Below, piece after piece: positions 9,751 to 18,618 of a stretch of DNA of 45,803 nucleotides. The position numbers were made by a program, and so were the translations under genes. The stretch spans positions 1-45,803 of the forward strand of contig CAVCWT010000024.1 of NCBI GenBank assembly GCA_963605745.1, read 5' to 3'. The stretch is from CAG-791 sp963605745 (GTDB lineage Bacteria; Bacillota; Clostridia; Lachnospirales; Lachnospiraceae). The notes beneath the pieces are model-generated. The model was not told the origin of the DNA, did not search any database, and saw only the letters and a list, made by a program, of their open reading frames with translations. Positions within the stretch are counted from its first letter, which is position 1. Every line of letters starts with the position of its first letter.

Positions 9751-9763
9751 ATCGGCCTTCCCT
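9735..9763. terminator. Hairpin between convergent genes, probable bidirectional terminator
   Basis: Arms AGGGAAGGC (9735-9743) and GCCTTCCCT (9755-9763) are perfectly complementary, with an 11-base loop that contains the TAA stop of the upstream gene. It sits between two genes that end face to face. Neither flank has a proper T-run, so termination is inferred mainly from position. Confidence 0.45.
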
Positions 9764-9831
9764 TCGAAAATCTTATAGATGGGTTTTAGAAAGATGCATT
9801 TGTTTTGTAATGTGTTATGAGTCAGTTGAAA

Positions 9832-11310
9832 CTATGCATGCATCCACAGCACATACATAGCAATCGGCAGGATGCCGAGTGCCAGTGAGGATAGTGTACG
9901 GAAGGTGATAACCCAGCGCTCCGTGGTGCCGTCAGAATGGATGAGCAGACAGCTCTTTCTGCTCTCCTGTAACCGATGCTGAACATAGGGGCAGTTGAGC
10001 GCGATCATCATGAGCATGCAGGCCAGGAAGATGGTGCTGCCCATTCCCTTGGCGCCTGTGGAGAGCTTTCGAATGGATTCGGAGTCGCTGCTGGAGAGGA
10101 GGGATACCGGATTGAACTGTTCGAACGCTTTCGAACCCAGAAACTTTGGCCAGAACATGTTGGTGACCATTGCATTGCCAAAGCACCAGGGAAAATAGAA
10201 GAGCTGAGCGAGCAGCATGCCCCAGGTACCGACCATATCGAGAACGAGATTGATATGCAGGTACGGACGGTTCATGGTCATCAAAAGAACTGCAAAGGGC
10301 GTCAGGATAATGATCCAATAGGGGTGGGATACACAAGTTATAAACAGGACAGCATAGGAGACGAAGCACACGTAGATCCCCCATTCGATGAACTGCTGGT
10401 GCGTCTCCAGATGGATAAAGTAGCATATAGCCATGAGAATGCCGAGCCCTGCTACAGAGTAGTAGATTTCGCCCAGAACCATGTCGGAATGATAGGTGAT
10501 GGCATACAGCAGAGCCAGATTGCTGAGGTCGGTGCTGTGCAGCATATCCGCCAGGCGAAATCCCACACCATTTCCCGAACAGGGAATCAAAATGCGAAAG
10601 ATCAGGATAGGCGATACCGAGAGAATACAGTTGCCGATAATCTTCCAAATATTCTTCTGACGGAGCAAGAGCAGCGGCAGGAAGATGAGAAGGGCAAAAA
10701 GTTTCAGAGGAATGGCGAACATGAAGTTGATGACAAAGCCCTTGTGATCGTTCTTCATCCAGCAGGTGACTCCCAGAATGGTAAAGTAAAGCGCTGTGAT
10801 ATCGTAGGCACTGAGAACCACGATGGAGGTCATAAACAGGTTGGAGGTATAGAAGAGAATGCAGGTAAGAAGTGCGTTCTCCTCGGTTAATCCGACGGTT
10901 CTGGCAAGACGATACAGTGCACCCGCAAACAGACAGGAAAAGACGAGCAGCATGGTCTTGATCCACAGCATGCAGCCGAGGCTCTGGAACACATCTATAG
11001 ATGTGAAGCGGCTGATCAGATACAGAGGAAAATCCCAGATGGCGAACAAAATGTAAATCGGGAAGTCATAAACTCCCTGTACATCCTTTGCATAGGCCAC
11101 AGGATCCATAGTGACGAATTCATTGTAGAAATATCGGATGCGTCCAGCAAAAATGTCTTCCCAGAAGCGAATCCCCATGCGGGTGGTTTCAAGAATATCA
11201 TTGTAGATATAGCTGTAGAACAAAACAAAGCTAAGTGCTGCATAAATAAGCAGCAGAACGGCGAGACGGCGGTATTTTTGATTTTTGATATACAGGGATA
11301 ATGTTTTCAT
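9832..11310 (-). CDS. GT-C-like polytopic membrane protein, family not recognised
   Basis: A 492-residue membrane protein on the opposite strand to its neighbours. It has one helix at residues 17-35, a large first outer loop with YFYNEFVTMDPVAYA and GVYDFPIY, then many helices. The segment SAYDITALYFTILG followed by NFMFAIPLKLFALLIFLPLLLL has the rhythm of GT87/Gpi18-like enzymes, in which an acidic residue precedes a helix pair and a lysine. I cannot name the family. The start is ATG at 11310 (minus), with AAGG 9 bases upstream, and it ends in TAG. An extended -10 element lies about 190 bases upstream. Its 3' end faces the Gpi18-like gene across a hairpin. A glycosyltransferase role is inference from layout and context. 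Confidence 0.65.
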   Translation of the reverse strand: MKTLSLYIKNQKYRRLAVLLLIYAALSFVLFYSYIYNDILETTRMGIRFWEDIFAGRIRYFYNEFVTMDPVAYAKDVQGVYDFPIYILFAIWDFPLYLISRFTSIDVFQSLGCMLWIKTMLLVFSCLFAGALYRLARTVGLTEENALLTCILFYTSNLFMTSIVVLSAYDITALYFTILGVTCWMKNDHKGFVINFMFAIPLKLFALLIFLPLLLLRQKNIWKIIGNCILSVSPILIFRILIPCSGNGVGFRLADMLHSTDLSNLALLYAITYHSDMVLGEIYYSVAGLGILMAICYFIHLETHQQFIEWGIYVCFVSYAVLFITCVSHPYWIIILTPFAVLLMTMNRPYLHINLVLDMVGTWGMLLAQLFYFPWCFGNAMVTNMFWPKFLGSKAFEQFNPVSLLSSSDSESIRKLSTGAKGMGSTIFLACMLMMIALNCPYVQHRLQESRKSCLLIHSDGTTERWVITFRTLSSLALGILPIAMYVLWMHA

Positions 11311-11498
11311 TCTCGTTACCTTGGTGAAAATCAGCTATTGCATAGTGAATTTGTTGGCTGGCAAAAACAGTGGATACAGGGCATTACATGGAACGGACAT
11401 TCTAAAGTTATCGATAAATGCCGGATGCAATGTGATAATATATCATAGTTGTCACCACGCATGGGATGTAATCGATGTGTAGCGCAACAATGCAATTC

Positions 11499-11507
11499 AT
11501 TATAACA
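11499..11507 (-). promoter_or_regulatory. Extended -10 element (TGTTATAAT) reading leftward
   Basis: On the minus strand the sequence is TGTTATAAT, a perfect extended -10 (TGn followed by TATAAT). No good -35 is seen, which extended -10 promoters can tolerate. It would start a leader of about 180 bases for the membrane protein at 9832-11310. The surrounding TGTGTTATAATGAATTG is nearly identical to the plus-strand element at 20726-20742. Confidence 0.45.
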
Positions 11508-11562
11508 CAGCAGGCAGCATAGCTGCCGATATTGCAGATAGAAATGGAGATTGGACGATAGG

Positions 11563-13827
11563 ATGGCTATTTTTCTGACGATACCTTTGGCAGCAGTACT
11601 TGCATATCGAACGGAGAAGAAACTGGAAGAGACAATTGCTATATCAGCGTTTCTGTCTGTACTGATTCTTGTAGCCGCCGGGCTCGCGGGATCCTTCCGT
11701 GTTGGCTGTGTGGTGATTGCAGTAGTGAATGCACTGGCTTTGCTGGGATGTGTATGGAACTTGGTTCGTGACAGGAGACGGTTTGTTCGCTGCATTTTTA
11801 CCAAAGGTCTTGCTGCATTTCTGGTACTGTCTGCATTGATGTTCGTGGCGTCGTATGGACGGTATTTGCAGGCAGCAGACGAATATACCTATTGGGCGAG
11901 ATTGTCTAAATATTATTATCTCCATGACAGCTTTGGGAATTTTGCAGGAGCGGGGCTGCGTTACCTGGAAATCTCTGCGATCTGGGATTATTTTTCCACG
12001 CAGATATGGTCTCATTTTTCGATCGGGATCATGACCTTTGGACATGCGATGTTGATCATCAGCTATCTCTTGCCGGTATTTTCTGAATTTTCTGCTAAGA
12101 GAGGTCATAGAAGCTGGGGAAAGTGGGCCCTTGTGGTCCTGATGATCTGGATGTTTCCTATGCTGGGAGCTGGTGTATTCCACGGCTATGTGACCCTGTA
12201 TGCTGATATGTTACTGGGGGCAGGAATGATATACACGCTGATCATGTTCCTGCGATGGAATGAGAGCCGTGAGAGATTTCATTTCTGCTGTATGCTGATG
12301 GGAATGATGTCAACCGTATTGACGAAGCAGTCTGGAATGATCATCGGTTTTGTGTTGGTACTGGCGATTGCAGGGACTTCACTGGCGACTCATCCATCTG
12401 TAGATCGAAGAGTCTGGCTATCGAAGATGTTGATTGTGGCACTTGACTACGGTATAGCAGTTGCATTGGCAAATGGGATCGCTGGCGTTACTGGTCGGAC
12501 GGGGGCATTGGCGGGAGTAATACAGACGTTGTTGCCCTTCTGGCCGTTGGGACTGGCGGGAGTGGCAGTTGTCATTGTCTGGTTGATTTTATTCTGCAGG
12601 AGAGGAAATCGATTCTATCTGACCATCCCGGTTGTGGTGGGGTATTTTGTCGGATTAACGGCATATATTCTGAAGAGCACGATATTGACCAGGCATCAGA
12701 TGGGACTGGTTTTGTTCGCCATTCTAAAGACCGTGATGTGCAATGGTGCTTCCCATATGGGATGGTTGTGGGAATTTTCGGATTATACGGTTGTGAATCT
12801 GCTACTGATTGTGGGCTTGTTCGCGGAGCTGGTACTGTTCCACAAGGCAGACAAGAGGAAGGTGCTACCTGGAATTTGCCGGATTGCGGCCCTGGGGATA
12901 ACATGCAGTGTTCTACTGAATATCCTGTATAGTGATGAGACCTACAGTATGTGGACGTTTGTGTTCACGGCAGTGATTGTTGCCGCTGAAGTGGCTGTAG
13001 TTGGAAAATATTTCCATCAGCGGATTATGTTGTCAACACTGGAAAGAGCGGATGCAATGCAGACGGTACAGGATTTCGAGAGCGAGAATAAAGACGAGGG
13101 TGGGACTGGATTCCATAGATCGATAACATCATGGCTCTATTATTATCTGACTATTGGTCTGGTCATGTATCTCATTTTCTGCGCAGCGGGAATTATTCTG
13201 TGGTACGGAGAGCCAGTGGATGGCTGGTCGACACAGAATGCGCGTTCTTTGTGGCGATACATGTTTTCGTACATGGGACCGATGATCTTTCTGATGGGCT
13301 ATCAGCTGATGCGGAAGCCGGATTCGGATTACTCCATTCGGTACAATCCGTTCTGGACATTGATGGTGCTGGTACTGCTCGACTGTAATTTGCCCTTGGG
13401 GGTGTCTCAACTCTATGAGAAGCCGGCGCAAATGGAATTCAAAGGGATTGAGGGGATAACTTTTACGGAGAAGGATGTCATCACCTTTGTGAACAGTAAT
13501 TCGGACAATGAAGAAAATGCCAAGGGAGACTTCTCCTATCAGGTATATCCTGGAGATTGCACGAGTGATGCATTCTCGATCAATTGGTATGAGGACGATG
13601 TGCTGTATGGTGAGCGTATGACACCGGAAGAAGTGTCAGAGATGTTGACTGAGAATGGATGCACCTATGTGTATCTGCGGACAATCGACATGGAGAAAGG
13701 ATTCGCAGAGTATTATGCAGTTTTGTTCGAGAATTCGGAAGAGATTAGCTATGACCGGTTGTACCGGGTTGAAAAAGGGGAGAACGGCTTGATTTCGCTG
13801 GTGTATGTGCCGCGGCAGCATAGATGA
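11563..13827 (+). CDS. Large GT-C-like polytopic membrane protein
   Basis: About 754 residues with many membrane helices spread along the length. The motif QAADEYTYWARLSKYYYLHD (about residues 104-123) lies in an outer loop after the first helix group; an acidic pair in this position followed by a tryptophan is typical of GT-C glycosyltransferases. HGYVTLYADMLLGAG follows, then further helices, a hydrophilic stretch at about 490-520, four more helices, and a C-terminal soluble domain (about 610-754) with YPGDCTSDAFSINWYEDD. Start is uncertain: ATG 11563 precedes the first helix directly, and TTG 11551 is the alternative; neither has a strong ribosome site. A small GGCAGC/GCTGCC hairpin lies upstream at 11513-11527. 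The family was not recognised; glycan transfer outside the membrane is inference. Confidence 0.65.
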   Translation: MAIFLTIPLAAVLAYRTEKKLEETIAISAFLSVLILVAAGLAGSFRVGCVVIAVVNALALLGCVWNLVRDRRRFVRCIFTKGLAAFLVLSALMFVASYGRYLQAADEYTYWARLSKYYYLHDSFGNFAGAGLRYLEISAIWDYFSTQIWSHFSIGIMTFGHAMLIISYLLPVFSEFSAKRGHRSWGKWALVVLMIWMFPMLGAGVFHGYVTLYADMLLGAGMIYTLIMFLRWNESRERFHFCCMLMGMMSTVLTKQSGMIIGFVLVLAIAGTSLATHPSVDRRVWLSKMLIVALDYGIAVALANGIAGVTGRTGALAGVIQTLLPFWPLGLAGVAVVIVWLILFCRRGNRFYLTIPVVVGYFVGLTAYILKSTILTRHQMGLVLFAILKTVMCNGASHMGWLWEFSDYTVVNLLLIVGLFAELVLFHKADKRKVLPGICRIAALGITCSVLLNILYSDETYSMWTFVFTAVIVAAEVAVVGKYFHQRIMLSTLERADAMQTVQDFESENKDEGGTGFHRSITSWLYYYLTIGLVMYLIFCAAGIILWYGEPVDGWSTQNARSLWRYMFSYMGPMIFLMGYQLMRKPDSDYSIRYNPFWTLMVLVLLDCNLPLGVSQLYEKPAQMEFKGIEGITFTEKDVITFVNSNSDNEENAKGDFSYQVYPGDCTSDAFSINWYEDDVLYGERMTPEEVSEMLTENGCTYVYLRTIDMEKGFAEYYAVLFENSEEISYDRLYRVEKGENGLISLVYVPRQHR

Positions 13828-13883
13828 ACTCCTGAGGATAAACGCAAGGGACGTCATTGAAGGAGCCAGGAAGAGTTACGAAG

Positions 13884-14864
13884 GTGAGCAATGAGACGAT
13901 GATTAGCATAATTATGCCTGCCTACAATACAGAGCAGTATATTGCCAGAGGAATTGATTCGTGTCTGGCACAGAGCTACGGCAACTGGGAGCTGCTGGTA
14001 ATAGATGATGGTTCTACAGATGGAACCGTTCAAGTCGTGGAGAAATATGCGAATCAAGAGGATCGCATTCATTTGATCCGAGCGGAACACGGCGGCGTTT
14101 CGAGAGCGAGAAATTGCGGGATTGATGCAGTAGCAGGAGAGTATATCGTTTTTCTGGATTCAGATGACTGGCTGGAATCTGATGCCTTGGAGCAGCTGTT
14201 GAAGCTACAGGAAGAATATCCGACTTGTCTGGTTGCTTGTGATCGTTTTAGCGTGCACTATTCTACGTCAAGTGGAAAACTGGAGCAGATCAAACGGCCA
14301 AAGACATCTGCTATACTGGAACGGGAGCAGGCGCTGCTCATGACAGGGAAGGAGCAGTACAATAATTCCAGCGTGAATAAGTTGTTCCGACGTGAGATTA
14401 TGGACAACTACGGGATTCGATTTGATCCAGAGATTTCCTATGGAGAGGATGAGTTGCTGGTTTTCCAGTATCTGCTCCATACGGAGGGGATGGTCTTTAC
14501 CGAAAAGGCATACTGGAATGTACTGGAACGGAGTGGAAGCGCCACAAGGGATGGATTTCGAAGCGCCTTTCTGACGTCTCTGGATGAAGTGGATCAGATG
14601 GCAGAATATGGAAATGGACGGCTCAGTGAAGCGGTGAATCATCGCCTGCTGGAGTTGAAGGTGGAAAAGGCCAGAAATTTACTGCGCCGTTATCTGGAAG
14701 CAAATGCCGATGCGCCGGAGGCACTGAGCAGGCTTCGCATTGTCCTAAGGGAAGAGGGTGGAACATATTGTCGTAGCTGTTCGAAGAAAGAAGCTGTGAA
14801 AATTTGGCTGGCGGCATATTGTCCATGGAGAATGTATCGTGTACTGTGGAATGTGATTAAGTAA
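13884..14864 (+). CDS. GT2 family glycosyltransferase
   Basis: A 326-residue GT-A fold enzyme of family GT2. It shows SIIMPAYNTEQYIARGIDS at the start of the nucleotide-sugar fold, LLVIDDGSTDGT, then RNCGIDAVAGEYIVFLDSDDW with the DSD metal-binding motif (near residue 93), and GEDELLVFQYL, an ED motif where this family places its general base. It is cytoplasmic, with no clear membrane helix. GTG 13884 with AGGAAG upstream is preferred, and ATG 13899 with AAGGTGA upstream is equally possible; TTG 13857 is less likely. It follows the large membrane protein at close spacing and precedes a compositionally different MBOAT cassette. It most likely adds a sugar to the lipid-linked repeat unit; the sugar is unknown. 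Confidence 0.85.
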   Translation: MSNETMISIIMPAYNTEQYIARGIDSCLAQSYGNWELLVIDDGSTDGTVQVVEKYANQEDRIHLIRAEHGGVSRARNCGIDAVAGEYIVFLDSDDWLESDALEQLLKLQEEYPTCLVACDRFSVHYSTSSGKLEQIKRPKTSAILEREQALLMTGKEQYNNSSVNKLFRREIMDNYGIRFDPEISYGEDELLVFQYLLHTEGMVFTEKAYWNVLERSGSATRDGFRSAFLTSLDEVDQMAEYGNGRLSEAVNHRLLELKVEKARNLLRRYLEANADAPEALSRLRIVLREEGGTYCRSCSKKEAVKIWLAAYCPWRMYRVLWNVIK

Positions 14865-14963
14865 AGCAGAAAATAGTAGAATGTCTTTTTGATGAGGAAC
14901 AGAAGCTCTGCTGGTGGATGATTGTTTTAAGGACGTTCCTTGGGTGAGTTGAGATTGTAAATA

Positions 14964-16376
14964 ATGGTTTTCTCGAGTTTGTTTTTTACTTTTATTTTTT
15001 TACCGATTGTAGTCATCTTGTATTACATTGCAAAGGATGGCTATCGAAATTATCTTCTGTTATTGGCAAGTATATTTTTTTACAGTTATGGTGAGCCAAC
15101 ATTTGTTTTTATTATGTTGGCGCTTATTTTGGTGAACTATTTTTTTGCAATGGTTATTGCAGCCGGCAAAGATGAACGTTGGAGAAAACTCTTTTTAACG
15201 TTATGTGTCACAATAAACATCGGTATTTTGTTTGTCTTCAAGTATCTGGATTTTGCCATTACAATTTCTAATTATTTCCTTAAAACGGCATTATCGATTA
15301 AAAATATAGCATTACCGGTTGGAATCTCTTTTTTTACGTTTCAGGCAATTTCTTACGTAATCGATGTTTACAGAGGAACGGTGCCGGTACAGAGAAATCC
15401 GTTGTATGTTGCATTGTATGTTTCTTTTTTTCCGCAATTGATTGCTGGACCGATTGTTCGATATTCTTCTATTGCGGATCAACTGTCGAATCGTGTGACT
15501 TCCATTGAAAAATTTGGAGAAGGATCGAGAAGATTCTTTTGCGGTTTTGCTAAAAAAGTGATTTTAGCGAATAATCTGGCGTTGGTTGCGGAGAGTGCAT
15601 TTGGAATGGATCCAACTGCAGGAAATCCTGTTATGCTGTGGCTGGGGTCAATTTGCTATAGTCTGCAGATTTTTTATGATTTTTCGGGTTATTCGGACAT
15701 GGCGATTGGACTGGGAAAGATGTTTGGATTTGAATTTGAAGAGAATTTCGATTACCCGTACATATCGAAATCAGTGACAGAATTCTGGAGAAGATGGCAT
15801 ATATCGTTGGGACAGTGGTTCCGTGATTATGTGTATATTCCATTGGGAGGGGCAAGAGTATCGGTCCACAGGCATATATTTAACATGTTTGTGGTTTGGC
15901 TGCTGACAGGAATATGGCATGGAGCTAATCACACATTCGTTGTTTGGGGAATGTGGTATTTTATCTTGCTCGTCATTGAGAAATATTTCATAAAGCCAGA
16001 GAAAAGAATATCAGGGCTGGTTCAGGGAGTATGGAGAATCGTCACCTTGCTCTGTGTTAATTTTGGCTGGGTTATTTTTAACTCGTCAACATTACATCAG
16101 GGGGTTCAGTACTGCCTGGGCATGTTGGGACTGTATCACAAGAATTTTGAAATAGATGCACAGGTCATCCGCTGCATGCGGGAATATGGCATCTTTTTGA
16201 TCCTTGGTATTGTGTTTGCGATGCCGAGTGCCGAAATGATAAAAAAATATGCTGCTCAGAAAGGAATACGGTTTGCAGGGTTAATCGTTCCGATCGGATA
16301 TGCATTGGTCTTTTTGTGGGCGGTGTCCTACATTATTCTCGGAGCACATAACCCGTTTATTTACTTTAATTTTTGA
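14964..16376 (+). CDS. MBOAT family O-acyltransferase (AlgI-like)
   Basis: A 470-residue membrane-bound O-acyltransferase of the AlgI/PatA type, which passes acyl groups, usually acetyl, across the membrane to surface polysaccharides. Family marks are SYGEPTFVFI, LPVGISFFTFQAISYVIDVY, FFPQLIAGPIVRY, QIFYDFSGYSDMAIGLG, FWRRWHISLGQWFRDYVYIP and LTGIWHGANHTFVVWG, the last carrying the catalytic histidine. The start is ATG 14964. It is followed 20 bases later by the DHHW partner gene. The pair is clearly richer in A+T than the genes on either side (several 60-base lines near 28-38% G+C by hand count, against about 47% next door), which suggests separate ancestry. Confidence 0.92.
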   Translation: MVFSSLFFTFIFLPIVVILYYIAKDGYRNYLLLLASIFFYSYGEPTFVFIMLALILVNYFFAMVIAAGKDERWRKLFLTLCVTINIGILFVFKYLDFAITISNYFLKTALSIKNIALPVGISFFTFQAISYVIDVYRGTVPVQRNPLYVALYVSFFPQLIAGPIVRYSSIADQLSNRVTSIEKFGEGSRRFFCGFAKKVILANNLALVAESAFGMDPTAGNPVMLWLGSICYSLQIFYDFSGYSDMAIGLGKMFGFEFEENFDYPYISKSVTEFWRRWHISLGQWFRDYVYIPLGGARVSVHRHIFNMFVVWLLTGIWHGANHTFVVWGMWYFILLVIEKYFIKPEKRISGLVQGVWRIVTLLCVNFGWVIFNSSTLHQGVQYCLGMLGLYHKNFEIDAQVIRCMREYGIFLILGIVFAMPSAEMIKKYAAQKGIRFAGLIVPIGYALVFLWAVSYIILGAHNPFIYFNF

Positions 16377-16396
16377 TTCATTCGAAAAGGCGAAAA

Positions 16397-17545
16397 ATGA
16401 GAAGGAAGGTAGCAATTGCCTACATATTGGCATTTGGGCTTGTCATTGGTGTAGTAGGTTTTTTGAGCATAGAGAATTTAATTAGTTTTTATGTGAATGA
16501 TGAGCTTGATAATAATAATTGGACAGCCGATTTAGGGGATAAGTTTGAAACGGATATTGCATCGAGCTTCTATGAAAAGACATCTTTTGTGAATCTAAAT
16601 GGGGGGGTTCGTCGCATTTTGGGACAGCATGAGATGAACGGTGTGGTAAAATTAAACAATGGGTGGTTAGTGCAGCCGATGGATTATGTGGAAGATACCG
16701 TTTTGCGGGAGAATGTCAAAAAGGTATCAGAGCTGAATGATTATTTGGAGAACAGAGGGAGTAACTTGGTTTGGGCTTTTCCTCCGTTTACAACGGACAA
16801 ATACGATCCGGAGTTGCCGAAAGGCGTTTTTGACTATAGTAATGATGATTTGGATCGGCTGATTTCGTATGCAGATCAGGAGGAAATCAATACGATCGAT
16901 ATTCGCGAAGAGATGCGGAAAGACGGTGTTGATCATTATGAAATGATGTATAAAACAGACCATCATTGGACAACTAGAGCTGGTTTGTATGCATATGGGG
17001 TTTTAGAAGATTATATTGTTTCTGAAACAGGTTGCATTGTTGATGCAAAGGTCAGGGATGAGACACAATATACAATTACAACATTTCCGAAATGCCATCT
17101 TGGCAGCAGAGGCCAGCGCACCGGGAGTTTATTTGCTGGAATTGATGATTTTGATTTAATCATTCCAAATTTTGAGACATCGATTCGAAATGAGAACGGA
17201 ACCGATGGTACGGTGCAGGGGATGATGTACGATAAGTCTCCACTGGAAAATAAGGATCTTACGTCCAGATACACATATGATTGGACATTGATTGGAACAT
17301 TGGGAGACTATACAAATTTAACACCGACAAATGATATTAAGATTTTATTTATTTCAGATTCCTATGCAAAGGCAGTAGAACCATATCTTGTGATGGGCTT
17401 TTCAGAGGTTAGATATGTATATGAATTTGATGCAGAGTGTATTACTCCGGAATATATAGAAGAGTATGACCCGGATATTGTTATATTGATGTATTATGCA
17501 GAAAATGCGATCGAGGAAGATGCGTATCCCTTTCAGGGATTTTAA
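16397..17545 (+). CDS. DHHW/AlgX-like SGNH partner of MBOAT
   Basis: A 382-residue exported protein anchored by one N-terminal helix (about residues 4-26). The segment KTDHHWTTRAGLYAYG (near residue 187) is the DHHW signature of AlgJ/AlgX-type acyltransferase partners, and LFISDSYAKAV (near 317) supplies the serine nucleophile; this order of motifs is usual for the family. Its expected job is to take the acyl group delivered by the MBOAT protein upstream and place it on the polymer. ATG 16397 is preferred over TTG 16373 because MRRKVAIAYILAFG starts a clean basic-plus-helix signal anchor. It shares the A+T-rich composition of the MBOAT gene, so the two form one cassette. Confidence 0.85.
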   Translation: MRRKVAIAYILAFGLVIGVVGFLSIENLISFYVNDELDNNNWTADLGDKFETDIASSFYEKTSFVNLNGGVRRILGQHEMNGVVKLNNGWLVQPMDYVEDTVLRENVKKVSELNDYLENRGSNLVWAFPPFTTDKYDPELPKGVFDYSNDDLDRLISYADQEEINTIDIREEMRKDGVDHYEMMYKTDHHWTTRAGLYAYGVLEDYIVSETGCIVDAKVRDETQYTITTFPKCHLGSRGQRTGSLFAGIDDFDLIIPNFETSIRNENGTDGTVQGMMYDKSPLENKDLTSRYTYDWTLIGTLGDYTNLTPTNDIKILFISDSYAKAVEPYLVMGFSEVRYVYEFDAECITPEYIEEYDPDIVILMYYAENAIEEDAYPFQGF

Positions 17546-17567
17546 TTGTTGATATTGGAGGTTTGCA

Positions 17568-18602
17568 TTGAAATTTGCATTGATTCCATGGAGCCGAAAC
17601 GAGCTCGGAGATCATATTTTTTATAAGGACGGAACAGAAAGGCTGATTCCGACAGAGAGTGCAGCATATCTGATGGCACATCACCTGGAACAGCTGGGAC
17701 ACGAGATTCGTACGATTGATCTCTATGCGGATAGACTACAGGAGGTGGATTTCTTCCTGTTCTATGTGCTGGATTGGCGATGGGTGCGACGTCTGACAAG
17801 GGCAGGACTTGCAGGAAAAATGGTGTACTGCAATGCGGAGCCACCGACGGTGAATTCTTTGAATACACCGGAAGGCTATACGCTTCTGAAACAGATTTTT
17901 CCGTATCTGCTGACATGGAATCCGGAATGGATTGATAACGAGAGAATTTTCAAACGGAACATCCCATATTATTACGATTTTCATCGGTGTAATATTTCTT
18001 TTGCAGACAGAAAACTGGTGACCGCAATCTCGGCCAACAAGAGTTCAACCTACAAGGATGAGTTATATACGGAGAGAAATCGGGCCTATGAATTTTTCGA
18101 AGGGCAGCATCCGAATGAGTTTGATTTCTATGGCGTTCTGTGGAACGGAAAGGGACACCCTTGTTACAGAGGGACCGTCACCAATAAGGCGGATACCTTT
18201 CATCAGTATCGATTTGCCATCTGCTATGAGAACACCAGGACGAACAAGGACTATATAACAGAGAAAATATGGGATTGTCTGAATGCGCAGATTGTCCCGA
18301 TCTATGCAGGAGCGAGGAATATTACGGATTATATTCCAAAGGAATGCTTTATCGATTTCTATGAGATCGGCTCGTATGAGAAGCTATATCAGTTTATTCA
18401 TGAGATGAAGGAATCAGATTATCAGAAATATCTGGACGCTGCGGAGAGATTGCTGCAGAATGAGCAGGTCAAATGGGCCTTCAGCGGAGAACGGTACGGC
18501 GATTTGATTCTGGATGCGGTTCAGCATACGGTGGAATTCAAACTTACGATAAAGGGAAGAATGTATACTGCATGGCGGGCATTGCGGAATAAAGGTCTGT
18601 GA
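17568..18602 (+). CDS. GT10-type alpha-1,3/4-fucosyltransferase
   Basis: A 344-residue cytoplasmic GT-B enzyme of family GT10, which moves fucose from GDP-fucose to GlcNAc or Glc in an alpha-1,3 or alpha-1,4 linkage. The family signature is at residues 215-248: FAICYENT, then KDYITEKIWDCL and VPIYAGA. These residues bind GDP-fucose in the Helicobacter enzyme. The N-terminal acceptor domain carries VYCNAEPPTVN. The start is TTG 17568 with GGAGG 7 bases upstream. It is followed 16 bases later by a second, unrelated fucosyltransferase-type gene. The tail lacks the heptad repeats seen in Helicobacter. Some GT10 bacterial enzymes act on non-Lewis acceptors, so the exact linkage is open. No GDP-fucose synthesis gene lies in the window. 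Confidence 0.85.
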   Translation: MKFALIPWSRNELGDHIFYKDGTERLIPTESAAYLMAHHLEQLGHEIRTIDLYADRLQEVDFFLFYVLDWRWVRRLTRAGLAGKMVYCNAEPPTVNSLNTPEGYTLLKQIFPYLLTWNPEWIDNERIFKRNIPYYYDFHRCNISFADRKLVTAISANKSSTYKDELYTERNRAYEFFEGQHPNEFDFYGVLWNGKGHPCYRGTVTNKADTFHQYRFAICYENTRTNKDYITEKIWDCLNAQIVPIYAGARNITDYIPKECFIDFYEIGSYEKLYQFIHEMKESDYQKYLDAAERLLQNEQVKWAFSGERYGDLILDAVQHTVEFKLTIKGRMYTAWRALRNKGL

Positions 18603-18618
18603 TTGGAATTGTTGGAAA

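Noticed and set aside
9976..10890. 304-codon open frame on the plus strand inside the minus-strand membrane gene
   Set aside because: It is the antisense shadow of a strongly hydrophobic coding sequence. It is rich in charged residues with no domain pattern, has no ribosome site and no helices, whereas the minus-strand frame gives a coherent polytopic protein.
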